Shown piece by piece: positions 1-6,386 of a stretch of DNA of 14,213 bases. The DNA comes from DAIRGB01 sp036794765 (lineage in GTDB: Bacteria; Patescibacteriota; JAHJAL01): NCBI GenBank assembly GCA_036794765.1, contig DAIRGB010000025.1, forward strand, positions 1 to 14,213, given 5' to 3'. Within the stretch, counting starts at the first letter, position 1. Every line of letters begins with the position of its first letter. The notes beneath the pieces were generated by a model, which searched no databases, was not told the DNA's origin, and saw nothing but the letters and a program-made list of their open reading frames with translations. Position numbers and translations under genes: made by a program.

Positions 1-291
1 CTTACTGTATGAGTCGATAAACAAATATTTTTTAAACTCGGTTGTCTTTTGAATAGAGGTTTTGTCATAAAGCATCAAAATCATATTATTTATTTTCCCC
101 CGCGATTTTGTAATAGCTATTTTTGATTCTGGAAAAGGTTTTGAAAAATTTTCTTGTAATTCCTTGTGTCCAACAATTATTGCCATCTGATTTTTTATTT
201 CATGAAGTAAATGGTTGATTTTTGGATTACCACTATTTTTAAACTTTTCTGCAATATTTCCAATATTGTCAATAAACTCATCCAATCCCAT
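1..291 (-). CDS. partial histidine-kinase-like protein (DHp-like helix), runs off left edge
   Basis: An open reading frame of 97 codons enters from the left edge without a stop. The first usable ATG is at 289-291. Residues 27-41 read HLLHEIKNQMAIIVG, which matches the H-box pattern of sensor histidine kinases (H-E-x-K-N-x-hydrophobic-A-x-x-x-G); His30 would be the phosphoacceptor. About 35 residues later a second amphipathic stretch (RGKINNMILMLYDKTS) fits the second helix of a dimerisation/phosphotransfer hairpin, and the spacing is right for that domain. The ATP-binding domain would lie outside the window, so this cannot be confirmed here. No Shine-Dalgarno sequence is evident. The frame stays open upstream to a TGA that overlaps an ATG (365-367) followed by nine A residues; with one A fewer that ATG would read straight into this frame, so the start could be there by slippage, or the gene could be frameshifted. 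Confidence 0.5.
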   Translation of the reverse strand, partial: MGLDEFIDNIGNIAEKFKNSGNPKINHLLHEIKNQMAIIVGHKELQENFSKPFPESKIAITKSRGKINNMILMLYDKTSIQKTTEFKKYLFIDSYSK

Positions 292-481
292 AATTTCTTC
301 GATGTTTTGTTCGAATATCTCTTGATCGTCACTGAATCGATCAAGTTCTAAATAATTTTTTTTTCATATTGTATATTTTCATAAATTGGCTCTACATAAA
401 CAATTCTAAGAATATATTAAGGAAATTAAATAAAATTAAAGAAATTCTTAAGGAAATATTAATTTTCCGTTTTCTCATCAT

Positions 482-508
482 AAAAAAACACAGTTTAAAT
501 AACTGTGT
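482..508 (-). terminator. rho-independent terminator of tRNA-Leu
   Basis: The hairpin CACAGTT (489-495) / AACTGTG (501-507) has a five-base loop. On the minus strand it is followed by a run of seven U (482-488). It lies 19 bases past the 3' end of the tRNA, on the same strand. Confidence 0.8.
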
Positions 509-526
509 TTTGCTGTATTCAAGAGC

Positions 527-610
527 TGGGCGAGGAGAGAATCGAACTCTCATGGAGTGAACTCCGAGGGATTTTAAGTCCCTTGCGTCTGCCAGTTCCG
601 CCACTCGCCC
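527..610 (-). tRNA. tRNA-Leu (anticodon UAA)
   Basis: The minus strand folds as a class II tRNA of 84 bases. Acceptor stem GGGCGAG (610-604) pairs with CTCGCCC (534-528), with discriminator A at 527. The D arm has stem GCG/CGC around a loop with GG. The anticodon stem AGGGA/TCCCT encloses loop CTTAAAA, giving anticodon UAA (576-574). A long variable arm, GGAG-TTCA-CTCC, is typical of leucine tRNA. The T arm is GAGAG-TTCGATT-CTCTC. The next bases are GCT, so the CCA end is not encoded and must be added by CCA-transferase. Confidence 0.96.
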
Positions 611-690
611 GCGTCGGAACGCGATCCTACCGTTACGTGCGAGCCAGGGGTACTGTCTCTCACTCCACTATCGGATCGGCTCCTCCTTTT

Positions 691-718
691 CCCAAAAATT
701 TCTGCGACAATTTTTGGG
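691..718. repeat. perfect 10-bp inverted repeat
   Basis: CCCAAAAATT (691-700) and AATTTTTGGG (709-718) are perfect reverse complements around an 8-base loop. No U-run follows on either strand, so it is not a classic terminator. Confidence 0.6.
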
Positions 719-807
719 AGGTTTACATACAATACAATAATATCGAATTTCCAGTTTCCGATTTCCAAAAAAGCTCAATGTCCAATTTCCAAACGATTTT
801 TTTCATT

Positions 808-855
808 GGAAATTGCCAGCAGCAGTTCAGTCCCGTGAGGGAAAAATTGGAAATT
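808..855 (+). repeat. 48-bp dispersed repeat, copy 1
   Basis: This segment matches the reverse complement of 1577-1624 at 43 of 48 positions, and all five differences are transitions. It contains a short hairpin TCCC-GTGA-GGGA (831-842) with a GNRA-type tetraloop, and both ends carry the 'ggaaatt' word common in the nearby spacers. With its partner it brackets the MBL-fold gene as an inverted pair. Confidence 0.8.
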
Positions 856-865
856 TAATAATGAA

Positions 866-1438
866 CTACACTGTCTTTTCTAGCGCTACAAACAATTGTT
901 CTTCTTCAGGCAATTGCTGTCTTGATTTGATCTTGTAACTTTTCAATATTTCATTGCATTTCAATCCTAAAACTCGCGCCAAATCTTGGCAAACCTGTGC
1001 TTCAACTTCGTCGCTGCCAGCTATCGGGATGATGATCCGTGGGTCAATCGCTTCTACTTGCTTTTGTAGTTTTTTTTCGTCATCTTTGTTGACTGCAGCC
1101 GGCAAAAAAGCTAAATCAACCGTTCCCAAATTGTCCAACTGTTCTTTGGTTGGCAGGAAATCCAAATTATTGGCAAAATATATTGTCAAATCCTCGATCT
1201 TAACCTGCCAAGCATGGCTTTGTCTTTCTTCGTTGTAAACACTGTAAACCATAATGGACTTTGCCTCGTATTCCCCCGGACTATCGATAGCAAACTGATT
1301 ATCTGTCAATTTCAATTTTCCTTGTCTAGTACTAAATACCAACAGATCATAACCATCATTTTTCTTTGGGTTAAAACCGAGGGTCGCATTTTTAGTCTTG
1401 ATGGTCACCGACGAATTACCGTGCCAAAATATTTCCAT
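866..1438 (-). CDS. MBL-fold protein lacking the metal-binding motif (probable pseudoenzyme)
   Basis: A 190-residue protein. The start MEIFWHGNSSVTIKTKNATL and the later DSPGEYE (52-58) match the UlaG-like/UPF0173-like metallo-beta-lactamase-fold family (PF13483 type). In that family the first strands lead to a HxHxDH metal motif; the equivalent position here reads LLVFSTRQGKL (32-42), with no His or Asp ligands. The usual 'GDlg' and 'PMHY' segments correspond to FANNLDF (88-94) and IPIAGSD (137-143), so the later ligands are also gone. The reading frame is intact, which suggests a folded but non-hydrolytic protein with a structural or binding role. It is monocistronic, between repeat-rich spacers, with its own promoter. 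No Shine-Dalgarno is visible. Fold assignment is fairly sure; function is unknown. Confidence 0.8.
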   Translation of the reverse strand: MEIFWHGNSSVTIKTKNATLGFNPKKNDGYDLLVFSTRQGKLKLTDNQFAIDSPGEYEAKSIMVYSVYNEERQSHAWQVKIEDLTIYFANNLDFLPTKEQLDNLGTVDLAFLPAAVNKDDEKKLQKQVEAIDPRIIIPIAGSDEVEAQVCQDLARVLGLKCNEILKSYKIKSRQQLPEEEQLFVALEKTV

Positions 1439-1470
1439 AATTCAGTTTATTTTGAATATATACAAACATT

Positions 1471-1500
1471 ATTATACAAGTAGCTGCACAAAATTTCCAA
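1471..1500 (-). promoter_or_regulatory. promoter of the MBL-fold gene
   Basis: On the minus strand TTGGAA (1500-1495) is followed after 18 bases by a perfect TATAAT (1476-1471). The predicted start near 1464 gives a leader of about 26 bases to the ATG at 1438. The -35 box matches consensus at only four of six positions and overlaps the repeat word 'ttggaaatt'. Confidence 0.5.
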
Positions 1501-1526
1501 TTTCCAGTGAACAATACTCACGTGTC

Positions 1527-1570
1527 ATCCTGGAACTGGAAGGTAATCCGCTCCAATATCCAGGTTCCAT
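1527..1570 (+). repeat. hairpin element, copy A
   Basis: ATCCTGGA (1527-1534) pairs with TCCAGGTT (1559-1566, one mismatch). Inside it TGGA (1537-1540) pairs with TCCA (1552-1555), with a bulged A and a loop containing GTAATC. The sequence aligns with the reverse complement of 1700-1749, apart from two single-base gaps, and the stem differences between copies preserve pairing. Confidence 0.7.
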
Positions 1571-1576
1571 AACCTT

Positions 1577-1624
1577 AATTTCCAATTTCTCCCTCACGGG
1601 GCCGAACTGCTGCTGACAATTTTC
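1577..1624 (-). repeat. 48-bp dispersed repeat, copy 2 (inverted)
   Basis: The reverse complement matches 808-855 at 43 of 48 positions. The shared core is CAGCAGCAGTTC followed by CCCGTGAGGGA. It lies about 140 bases upstream of the MBL-fold start, while copy 1 lies just downstream of that gene's stop. Confidence 0.8.
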
Positions 1625-1699
1625 ATTAAATTTTCAATGCCTCAATGAATCAGTGTTTCAAACTGTTTGAAAATTGCAAATTAGAAATTGAAAATCAAA

Positions 1700-1749
1700 A
1701 ACCCTGGATTCTGGATGTCGAAGCGCGATTACGCTTTCGGCTCCAGAAT
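1700..1749 (-). repeat. hairpin element, copy B (opposite orientation)
   Basis: ATTCTGGA (1708-1715) and TCCAGAAT (1742-1749) are perfect reverse complements. Inside, CGAAGCG (1719-1725) pairs with CGCTTTCG (1731-1738) with one bulged base, leaving a six-base loop. Read on the minus strand it is the homologue of copy A, sharing the GTAATC loop and the bulged A. Confidence 0.75.
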
Positions 1750-1796
1750 AACACAATCTGTTTTTTAAAATTGGAAATTGAACCCAGGAAATTAAT

Positions 1797-1825
1797 AAAA
1801 AAACCTCAGATATTTCTATCTGAGG
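1797..1825 (-). terminator. rho-independent terminator of the large C39/PHP gene
   Basis: A perfect 9-bp stem, CCTCAGATA (1804-1812) / TATCTGAGG (1817-1825). On the minus strand the loop is GAAA and a run of seven U (1797-1803) follows. It lies 31 bases past the stop codon of the gene on the same strand. Confidence 0.92.
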
Positions 1826-1856
1826 TCAATATTTCAGATCAATTTTAATATTAATA

Positions 1857-4800
1857 TTAATTTTTATCTTTCTTCTCCAATGCCTTCTCCCAATCGATTA
1901 TATCTGGTGTTATTGGCAGAGGATAAGTATTCTGCCAATAAATATAATTTGTTAACGCCTCCAACCTCTTGTCTGCCGGCGGTGCCAAAATATTATATTC
2001 CTGATTATTCCCTGGGTATTTTTCTAGTCTGCCCGCGGCATCCAATAAAGAAAATGCTTGATCGGATCCCAGGCCATTTTGTTTCATCCAATCATAAGCA
2101 TAGGCGTCAGCGATATAAAAGTCTTCATCTTCTGATTTCAAGGATAAAGATCCTACCAACAATAAACCCATACCAGTATATTTGGCGACAATGTTTTCAT
2201 TTTTTGTCAGCACCGTCCCCAAAAACCCTAAAACGCCAGCCAAATCTTTCCGATTTGCTTGTTTGTGACTTATACCTAAGTCTGACTGAAAAATTGCGGA
2301 TACTATCGGAAATATTTTATTTTCCGGAAGTTCCTTTTCGTTGGTCAATAGTCCTGTTGGTACCAATATTGTCCGATCAGGCAAAGCGATCGGGTCCAAT
2401 GTATTTGATTCAAAAAATTTCCATTTTACCGCAGTTCTTTGCGGTAGTTTTTCAATATTTTTTACAATTGGTTCGATTAGGGCTAAAAATTGTGGATATC
2501 GATAATCTGTGTCTGTGACAAATTTTCCCCCCTTTTGCTCAAAATTATCAATTATCTTTTTTGATTCTTGAGAAAACTCATCTAGGCTATAATCCGAGAT
2601 AAATGACAATTCCTCGCTCTCATTTTTCAAAGGTATCTTTTTGGCCAATCCAACAGAATTTGTGTCTGGTCTGAAATTGTTTCCGTCATAGCAAAACACT
2701 AGTTTGAGATCTCTGATCTCAAAATCATCAAAATCAATAAACGTCTTCCCATCTCGTAAATAGTAGGCTCGAGGCAAAGACCGGATAAATAACTCGTTGT
2801 TTCCGATTTTTAAACAGGACAAGGGAACAACGTATTTGTAAACCAAATTATTTTTTTGAGGATCTTCATTGGGAATCAAACATTCGCCGATTTTTTGGCA
2901 ATTGATGACGATGGGATTACCTTGATTGCTATCTTTTTCAAGCTGCGCTCCGCATACCTCCAGTTGTAACTGACAACTGGATAGATCAACAAGATCCTCG
3001 GAAGATAAAGAAAAAATTTTTGTAACCAAAACCGATTCGGCTTTTTCTCTTTTAAAACCCCGATTGATTTCTCCCTCATAAAACGAATCGCCCAGATGAA
3101 TTGTCGGTGTAAAAACAAGCAATTCTTTTTGTTGTTCATTTACTGTTTCCATCAGGTTTTCCACCTGATCTTTATCTTTGACTTCGACGTAAATCGGGCT
3201 AGTGAACAATTTCCCTTCTTCGGCTTGATTTGCTCTCTTTTCACAAATCGCGATTTGATAACTGTATTTTCCGGGTTTGTGGCAGTTGTCAGTAAAAGAA
3301 AAATTAATTCTCTCTCTACCCTCAATCAACTTTTTGTGAATCAGCTTGTTGTTTCTTATAATATATAAACATTTTTGTTGGCTGGAGTTCGGCAACCATA
3401 GGGCTTGCCCCTCGATCTTTACTTGCCCGCCCGATATTATCGTTTGTTCCCAATTTCCCGGCGCCCATTCCTTATTGGATATTTTTATAAAATCTATGGC
3501 TGCGGTATTGTTGATGGCAATAGTTTTTTTCTTGGATATTGCCTCGATGATTTGCTCGGTTTTAAGTTGGGATGATTCAGTGACAATTATTGTTTTTGCC
3601 GGACTTTCTCCTCCAAGGACCCCCATCCCTACCGGTCCCAGAAAGTTTTTGTATAATTCGATCGAATTCTCCAAATTCAAACCAGGATTAAATAATCCAA
3701 TCGTATTGTTGCCATTGATTGCAAACAAAGAAGGAAAATTAATTTTGGAAAAAATCTCGATTCCGGCTATATTTCCCAGATCGGAAATCATATTTTTCTC
3801 AATCAATTCTTTTGCCGACCATCCATTTTTGCCCTTATCCAAAGGATGAGCGATAAAAAGTGGCAACCCGTGTTGAAAATGCCAGTTCGTCAATTCTTCC
3901 CAAGTCACTCCTCCTCCCTTTACCTCCCAAGGAAACCAATCCGGCAAATCTTGTGGTTGCAAATTATTGTAGCCCAAGCCGATTACTCGTATACCAGATT
4001 CGTTCGGACTATAAATTTTGTTGCCGTAATTTGTCACATTGTATTCTATACCTGCCGGCAAAATATATTGTTTTTCATCCGCCACCGTTTTAATCTCCGA
4101 CAAATATTGGCAAATATTAGTATTGTCTCCCAATTTTTCCGCTTTATCTGTAATGCCCAAAAATTTCAAACCATTCGTTTTACCTTGTTCAACCAATTGG
4201 GCAATTGTCATCTTCTCGCCAGACCAGGAACTGTGGTTATGAATATTTCCGGCGTGGAAACAATATTTGCCGGAAAAATTACTGACAACCTGATTGGAAG
4301 CAGAAGTCGGCAAACATTCAACATTCCAACTGACTATTGGCCCAAACCACCGGCCGTTTTGATCGTCATTGATTAAACGAAAGCTCTCGGGGAAATTTCC
4401 TACAAAACCATTTTTCTCCATTGGTATTCCAAAGATTGCCGTTTGTCCCGGTTCCACCTTCTTTTGTTCCATCATCAGTCTGTTTTCCGTTTCCAGCCAG
4501 CGATATTTTTCCGGATCAGACTTTGCTACCAAACCGCACAAACGATCAAGTGGTTGATAGGTCCCCAAATGGATTTTTTCCTGCGTCCAATCCCCGGTGC
4601 CATTATTTTTCAACTTTACCCACAACATCTTCATTTCGCCCTCGTTTGACAAAGCTACCGTCGGGCTTTGTTCGACTATCTTGGCGGCAAACTCTTTACT
4701 GTTTTCCGAAAAAATACTGGCTCCATACAAAATCGTAAAACTACCGATTGGAAAACGAACGAAATCGGCATTTTTCCAAGTAAAACCTCCATCTGGCCAA

Positions 4801-5321
4801 CGTTCCTGTCCCCAGTCGTTGGCCGGATCATGCACGACCCAGTTGTTGTCATCATAACCGACGATCAAAATCACATGTCCGACGTTTCCAAAAATATATG
4901 TGCCGCATATTACCGGCATTTCGCCGTCGATTGCCTTCTTTATCTCGCTTTCAAAATCATTACGAATAAATCTCACTTCCAGATCGTGTTCAGGTATATT
5001 TTGCTCGCAAAATTCATCCAATTTTTCGTAGTAAAAAATCACCGAACCATCTTCAGTCGTTATGGAACAATCTGCGTACATTTTCTCGATCAATAATTGT
5101 TCCGACATCCCGGTTGGTAACGCCTCGCAGTACAGTAAATTCATTAAAGTGGAAGTATAGCCGCACGAAGCCCAATTTTGCGACCAACCTGGAAAATCAA
5201 GAACCTGATTACGATAGGGTACATCATACAAAATCTTTTCCCTGCAAACCGCCATTTGATTGATCAAAACTGTAAATACCAAAATCAAGATAATATAAAT
5301 TATCGTCTTGGTTTTTACCAT
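1857..5321 (-). CDS. secreted/anchored multidomain protein: C39-like peptidase, Ig-like, PHP-like, beta-sandwich, decayed M48-like domain
   Basis: A 1154-residue protein. Residues 7-24 form a hydrophobic signal or anchor helix after a basic N-terminus. Residues 32-200 resemble a C39-like cysteine peptidase (PF13529 type): Cys53 in NWASCGYTS, His149 in GHVILIVGYD and Asp165 in VVHDPAND form a complete triad. Residues 216-338 resemble an NBR1-type Ig-like FW domain (SPTVALSNEGE, NNGTGDW, VEPGQTAIF). Residues 355-600 resemble a PHP phosphoesterase of the CehA kind: NIHNHS (359-364), GITD (389-392), GIE (424-426) and AHP (491-493). The late metal motif reads GGES (570-573), so the metal site may be incomplete. 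Residues 610-715 and 735-885 look like beta-sandwich modules. Residues 900-1135 follow the layout of M48 peptidases, with the HExxH position reading SDLGI (1013-1017). Likely acts outside the membrane on peptide or wall material; substrate unknown. Confidence 0.85.
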   Translation of the reverse strand: MVKTKTIIYIILILVFTVLINQMAVCREKILYDVPYRNQVLDFPGWSQNWASCGYTSTLMNLLYCEALPTGMSEQLLIEKMYADCSITTEDGSVIFYYEKLDEFCEQNIPEHDLEVRFIRNDFESEIKKAIDGEMPVICGTYIFGNVGHVILIVGYDDNNWVVHDPANDWGQERWPDGGFTWKNADFVRFPIGSFTILYGASIFSENSKEFAAKIVEQSPTVALSNEGEMKMLWVKLKNNGTGDWTQEKIHLGTYQPLDRLCGLVAKSDPEKYRWLETENRLMMEQKKVEPGQTAIFGIPMEKNGFVGNFPESFRLINDDQNGRWFGPIVSWNVECLPTSASNQVVSNFSGKYCFHAGNIHNHSSWSGEKMTIAQLVEQGKTNGLKFLGITDKAEKLGDNTNICQYLSEIKTVADEKQYILPAGIEYNVTNYGNKIYSPNESGIRVIGLGYNNLQPQDLPDWFPWEVKGGGVTWEELTNWHFQHGLPLFIAHPLDKGKNGWSAKELIEKNMISDLGNIAGIEIFSKINFPSLFAINGNNTIGLFNPGLNLENSIELYKNFLGPVGMGVLGGESPAKTIIVTESSQLKTEQIIEAISKKKTIAINNTAAIDFIKISNKEWAPGNWEQTIISGGQVKIEGQALWLPNSSQQKCLYIIRNNKLIHKKLIEGRERINFSFTDNCHKPGKYSYQIAICEKRANQAEEGKLFTSPIYVEVKDKDQVENLMETVNEQQKELLVFTPTIHLGDSFYEGEINRGFKREKAESVLVTKIFSLSSEDLVDLSSCQLQLEVCGAQLEKDSNQGNPIVINCQKIGECLIPNEDPQKNNLVYKYVVPLSCLKIGNNELFIRSLPRAYYLRDGKTFIDFDDFEIRDLKLVFCYDGNNFRPDTNSVGLAKKIPLKNESEELSFISDYSLDEFSQESKKIIDNFEQKGGKFVTDTDYRYPQFLALIEPIVKNIEKLPQRTAVKWKFFESNTLDPIALPDRTILVPTGLLTNEKELPENKIFPIVSAIFQSDLGISHKQANRKDLAGVLGFLGTVLTKNENIVAKYTGMGLLLVGSLSLKSEDEDFYIADAYAYDWMKQNGLGSDQAFSLLDAAGRLEKYPGNNQEYNILAPPADKRLEALTNYIYWQNTYPLPITPDIIDWEKALEKKDKN

Positions 5322-5396
5322 AAAAAATCATCCCCTTTTTATTTTTTTGGTGAATTTTTAAAGTTCACCAAATAACAATAAAAAATAGGGGATGAT
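5322..5396 (-). promoter_or_regulatory. long leader hairpin enclosing the ribosome binding site
   Basis: On the minus-strand transcript ATCATCCCC (5396-5388) can pair with GGGGATGAT (5335-5327), the sequence just before the ATG at 5321 and its likely Shine-Dalgarno region (AAGGGGA). Between the arms an A/U-rich stem (5336-5343 with 5377-5384) and a 9-bp stem TTTGGTGAA/TTCACCAAA (5346-5354 with 5364-5372) extend the structure, with a nine-base apical loop. Five U follow directly before the start codon. The structure could block ribosome entry, act as a thermosensor, or act as an attenuator. It could also be an extra terminator for the methyltransferase gene upstream. Confidence 0.65.
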
Positions 5397-5468
5397 AAAA
5401 AATTAAATAAAAAATTAAATGCAATTAAAACTTTTCTGAAGAAAATATTATCTACAAAAATCCCACTT

Positions 5469-5489
5469 AAAACCGGGAAAATATTCCCG
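5469..5489 (-). terminator. short terminator after the methyltransferase gene
   Basis: Stem CGGGAA (5474-5479) / TTCCCG (5484-5489) with a four-base loop lies directly after the stop codon at 5491. On the minus strand GGTTTT follows, a U-tract of only four, so termination may be partial. Confidence 0.6.
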
Positions 5490-5490
5490 C

Positions 5491-6333
5491 TTACTTTTCC
5501 ATAATCAAATATATTTTATCTTTATTAAAATCCAGTTCCCGATTTTTTGACAACCTGTCAAATTCTGTCAAATATTCTTTGTTTTGCTGCCAGTTATCCA
5601 AAATCGTGGCCCTTTTAAAATATTTTGTCGCAGCCTTCAAAATATCGTTTTTATCCAAGTAGGTGATTTTGTAAGAAGTGATAGTTTGTCTGGAATTTAC
5701 GGCAGTTTTAAAATGCACGCCGATCACATCGCCGCTCATAGGATATTCCACTGTGCCATCAGCGATCATTTGTCCGTTGATAGAATAAAATGCATTTGTT
5801 GTTTCACTTTTCAACCCCCGAGGATACAAATTGGGATTGGCAGCAAATATTGCTTTCTTGGACATCTTTTTCGCTAAAAGCTTAAAAAATTTGTCCAAAT
5901 CGTCAACGTAATTGAAAGTATATTCCATAAAAACAAAATCCAGTGTCCGATCGATACGTGTGTTTAGCCAAGTCAACCAATCTTGCTGATAAATTTCCAC
6001 AGTATCAAGATATTTTTTCGGCAAATATTCTTTAGCAAATTTAATCATGAAGGGAGAATGATCTACCCAAGAGATCTTGCCTGCTCTTGCCGATAAATAG
6101 TCAAACAAATCCCCCAATTCATCAATGCAGGCGCCTGCTCCCAAGTTGGCTACCATTATACAATTTGAATCATTCTTTTTTAGATGAGTCAATGCAATGG
6201 ATTGAAAAATTCTTGTTGTCCCGATGTGCTCACGATTATTTTCATAATCTCTTTGCCTGGCAATAATCCGCTCGACATGCTCTAGGTTAAAATACATTTT
6301 CTGTTCACTTTTTATTTTGTCGCCCGTACTCAT
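5491..6333 (-). CDS. class I SAM-dependent methyltransferase
   Basis: A 280-residue protein with a Rossmann-type methyltransferase core. Motif I is VANLGAGACIDE (61-72); the acidic end of the second strand is WVDHSPFMI (89-97), where Asp91 should contact the ribose of S-adenosylmethionine. YQQDWL (115-120) fits the adenine-contact region, and DFVFMEYTFNYVDDLDKFF (132-150) fits motif IV and the following helix. A beta-hairpin-rich part (about 170-230) may cap the substrate site. The substrate cannot be told from sequence. The first ATG is used; a second at residue 13 is possible, and neither has a clear Shine-Dalgarno. A strong terminator separates it from ileS upstream, so it is probably expressed separately or by read-through. 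Confidence 0.85.
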   Translation of the reverse strand: MSTGDKIKSEQKMYFNLEHVERIIARQRDYENNREHIGTTRIFQSIALTHLKKNDSNCIMVANLGAGACIDELGDLFDYLSARAGKISWVDHSPFMIKFAKEYLPKKYLDTVEIYQQDWLTWLNTRIDRTLDFVFMEYTFNYVDDLDKFFKLLAKKMSKKAIFAANPNLYPRGLKSETTNAFYSINGQMIADGTVEYPMSGDVIGVHFKTAVNSRQTITSYKITYLDKNDILKAATKYFKRATILDNWQQNKEYLTEFDRLSKNRELDFNKDKIYLIMEK

Positions 6334-6386
6334 ATTATTTTTCTATTTAAATACTTTTTCTAAAAATCGTTTTCCTGATACTAAAT

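Larger units (their letters stand above)
611..865. other. gene-free spacer with GC-rich structured segment and repeats
   Basis: No convincing gene. The first 75 bases are GC-rich, unlike the flanking DNA, and can form nested stems: CGATCC (622-627) with GGATCG (673-678), around GTGCGAG (637-643) with CTCTCAC (657-663, one mismatch). Next comes a perfect 10-bp inverted repeat, CCCAAAAATT (691-700) / AATTTTTGGG (709-718). After that are degenerate copies of a 'caatttcc' word and a 48-bp repeat described separately. On the minus strand this DNA is directly upstream of tRNA-Leu, so it may be part of the tRNA precursor. Confidence 0.5.
1439..1856. other. repeat-rich intergenic spacer without a gene
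   Basis: No credible coding sequence. It holds, in order, the promoter of the MBL-fold gene, 'aatttccaatttcc' words, a hairpin element (1527-1570), the inverted copy of a 48-bp repeat (1577-1624), more 'ttgaaaattg' words, a second hairpin element in opposite orientation (1700-1749), and the terminator of the large downstream gene. Both flanking genes are on the minus strand. Confidence 0.7.

Noticed and set aside
392..481. A 29-residue hydrophobic peptide frame (starting MMRKRKINIS) on the minus strand just after the tRNA terminator.
   Set aside because: It starts at the end of the terminator U-run, has no Shine-Dalgarno, and its hydrophobicity follows from the AT-rich DNA. It could be a lost N-terminal membrane segment of the kinase-like gene, but a TAG and a frame change separate them.
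611..690. A second tRNA gene next to tRNA-Leu.
   Set aside because: No cloverleaf could be built: there is no T-loop TTCGA, no matching acceptor ends and no anticodon arm.
691..718. Inverted repeat CCCAAAAATT/AATTTTTGGG as a terminator.
   Set aside because: No U-run follows the stem on either strand, so it is listed only as a repeat.
392..858. Reading frames of 63-117 codons across the tRNA-Leu gene and its flanks.
   Set aside because: They translate the tRNA or its antisense and adjacent repeats; strings such as MAELADARDLKS and EWRNWQTQGT are typical tRNA-derived artefacts.
722..1790. CRISPR array suggested by repeated 'caatttcc/ggaaattg' words.
   Set aside because: The words are short, degenerate, in both orientations and without regular spacing or spacers of uniform length, and no cas gene is present.
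1880..5096. Long plus-strand open frames (up to 212 codons) opposite the C39/PHP gene.
   Set aside because: They are rich in Phe, Ser, Pro and Leu without domain structure, as expected for the antisense of a real gene whose minus-strand frame has clear motifs.
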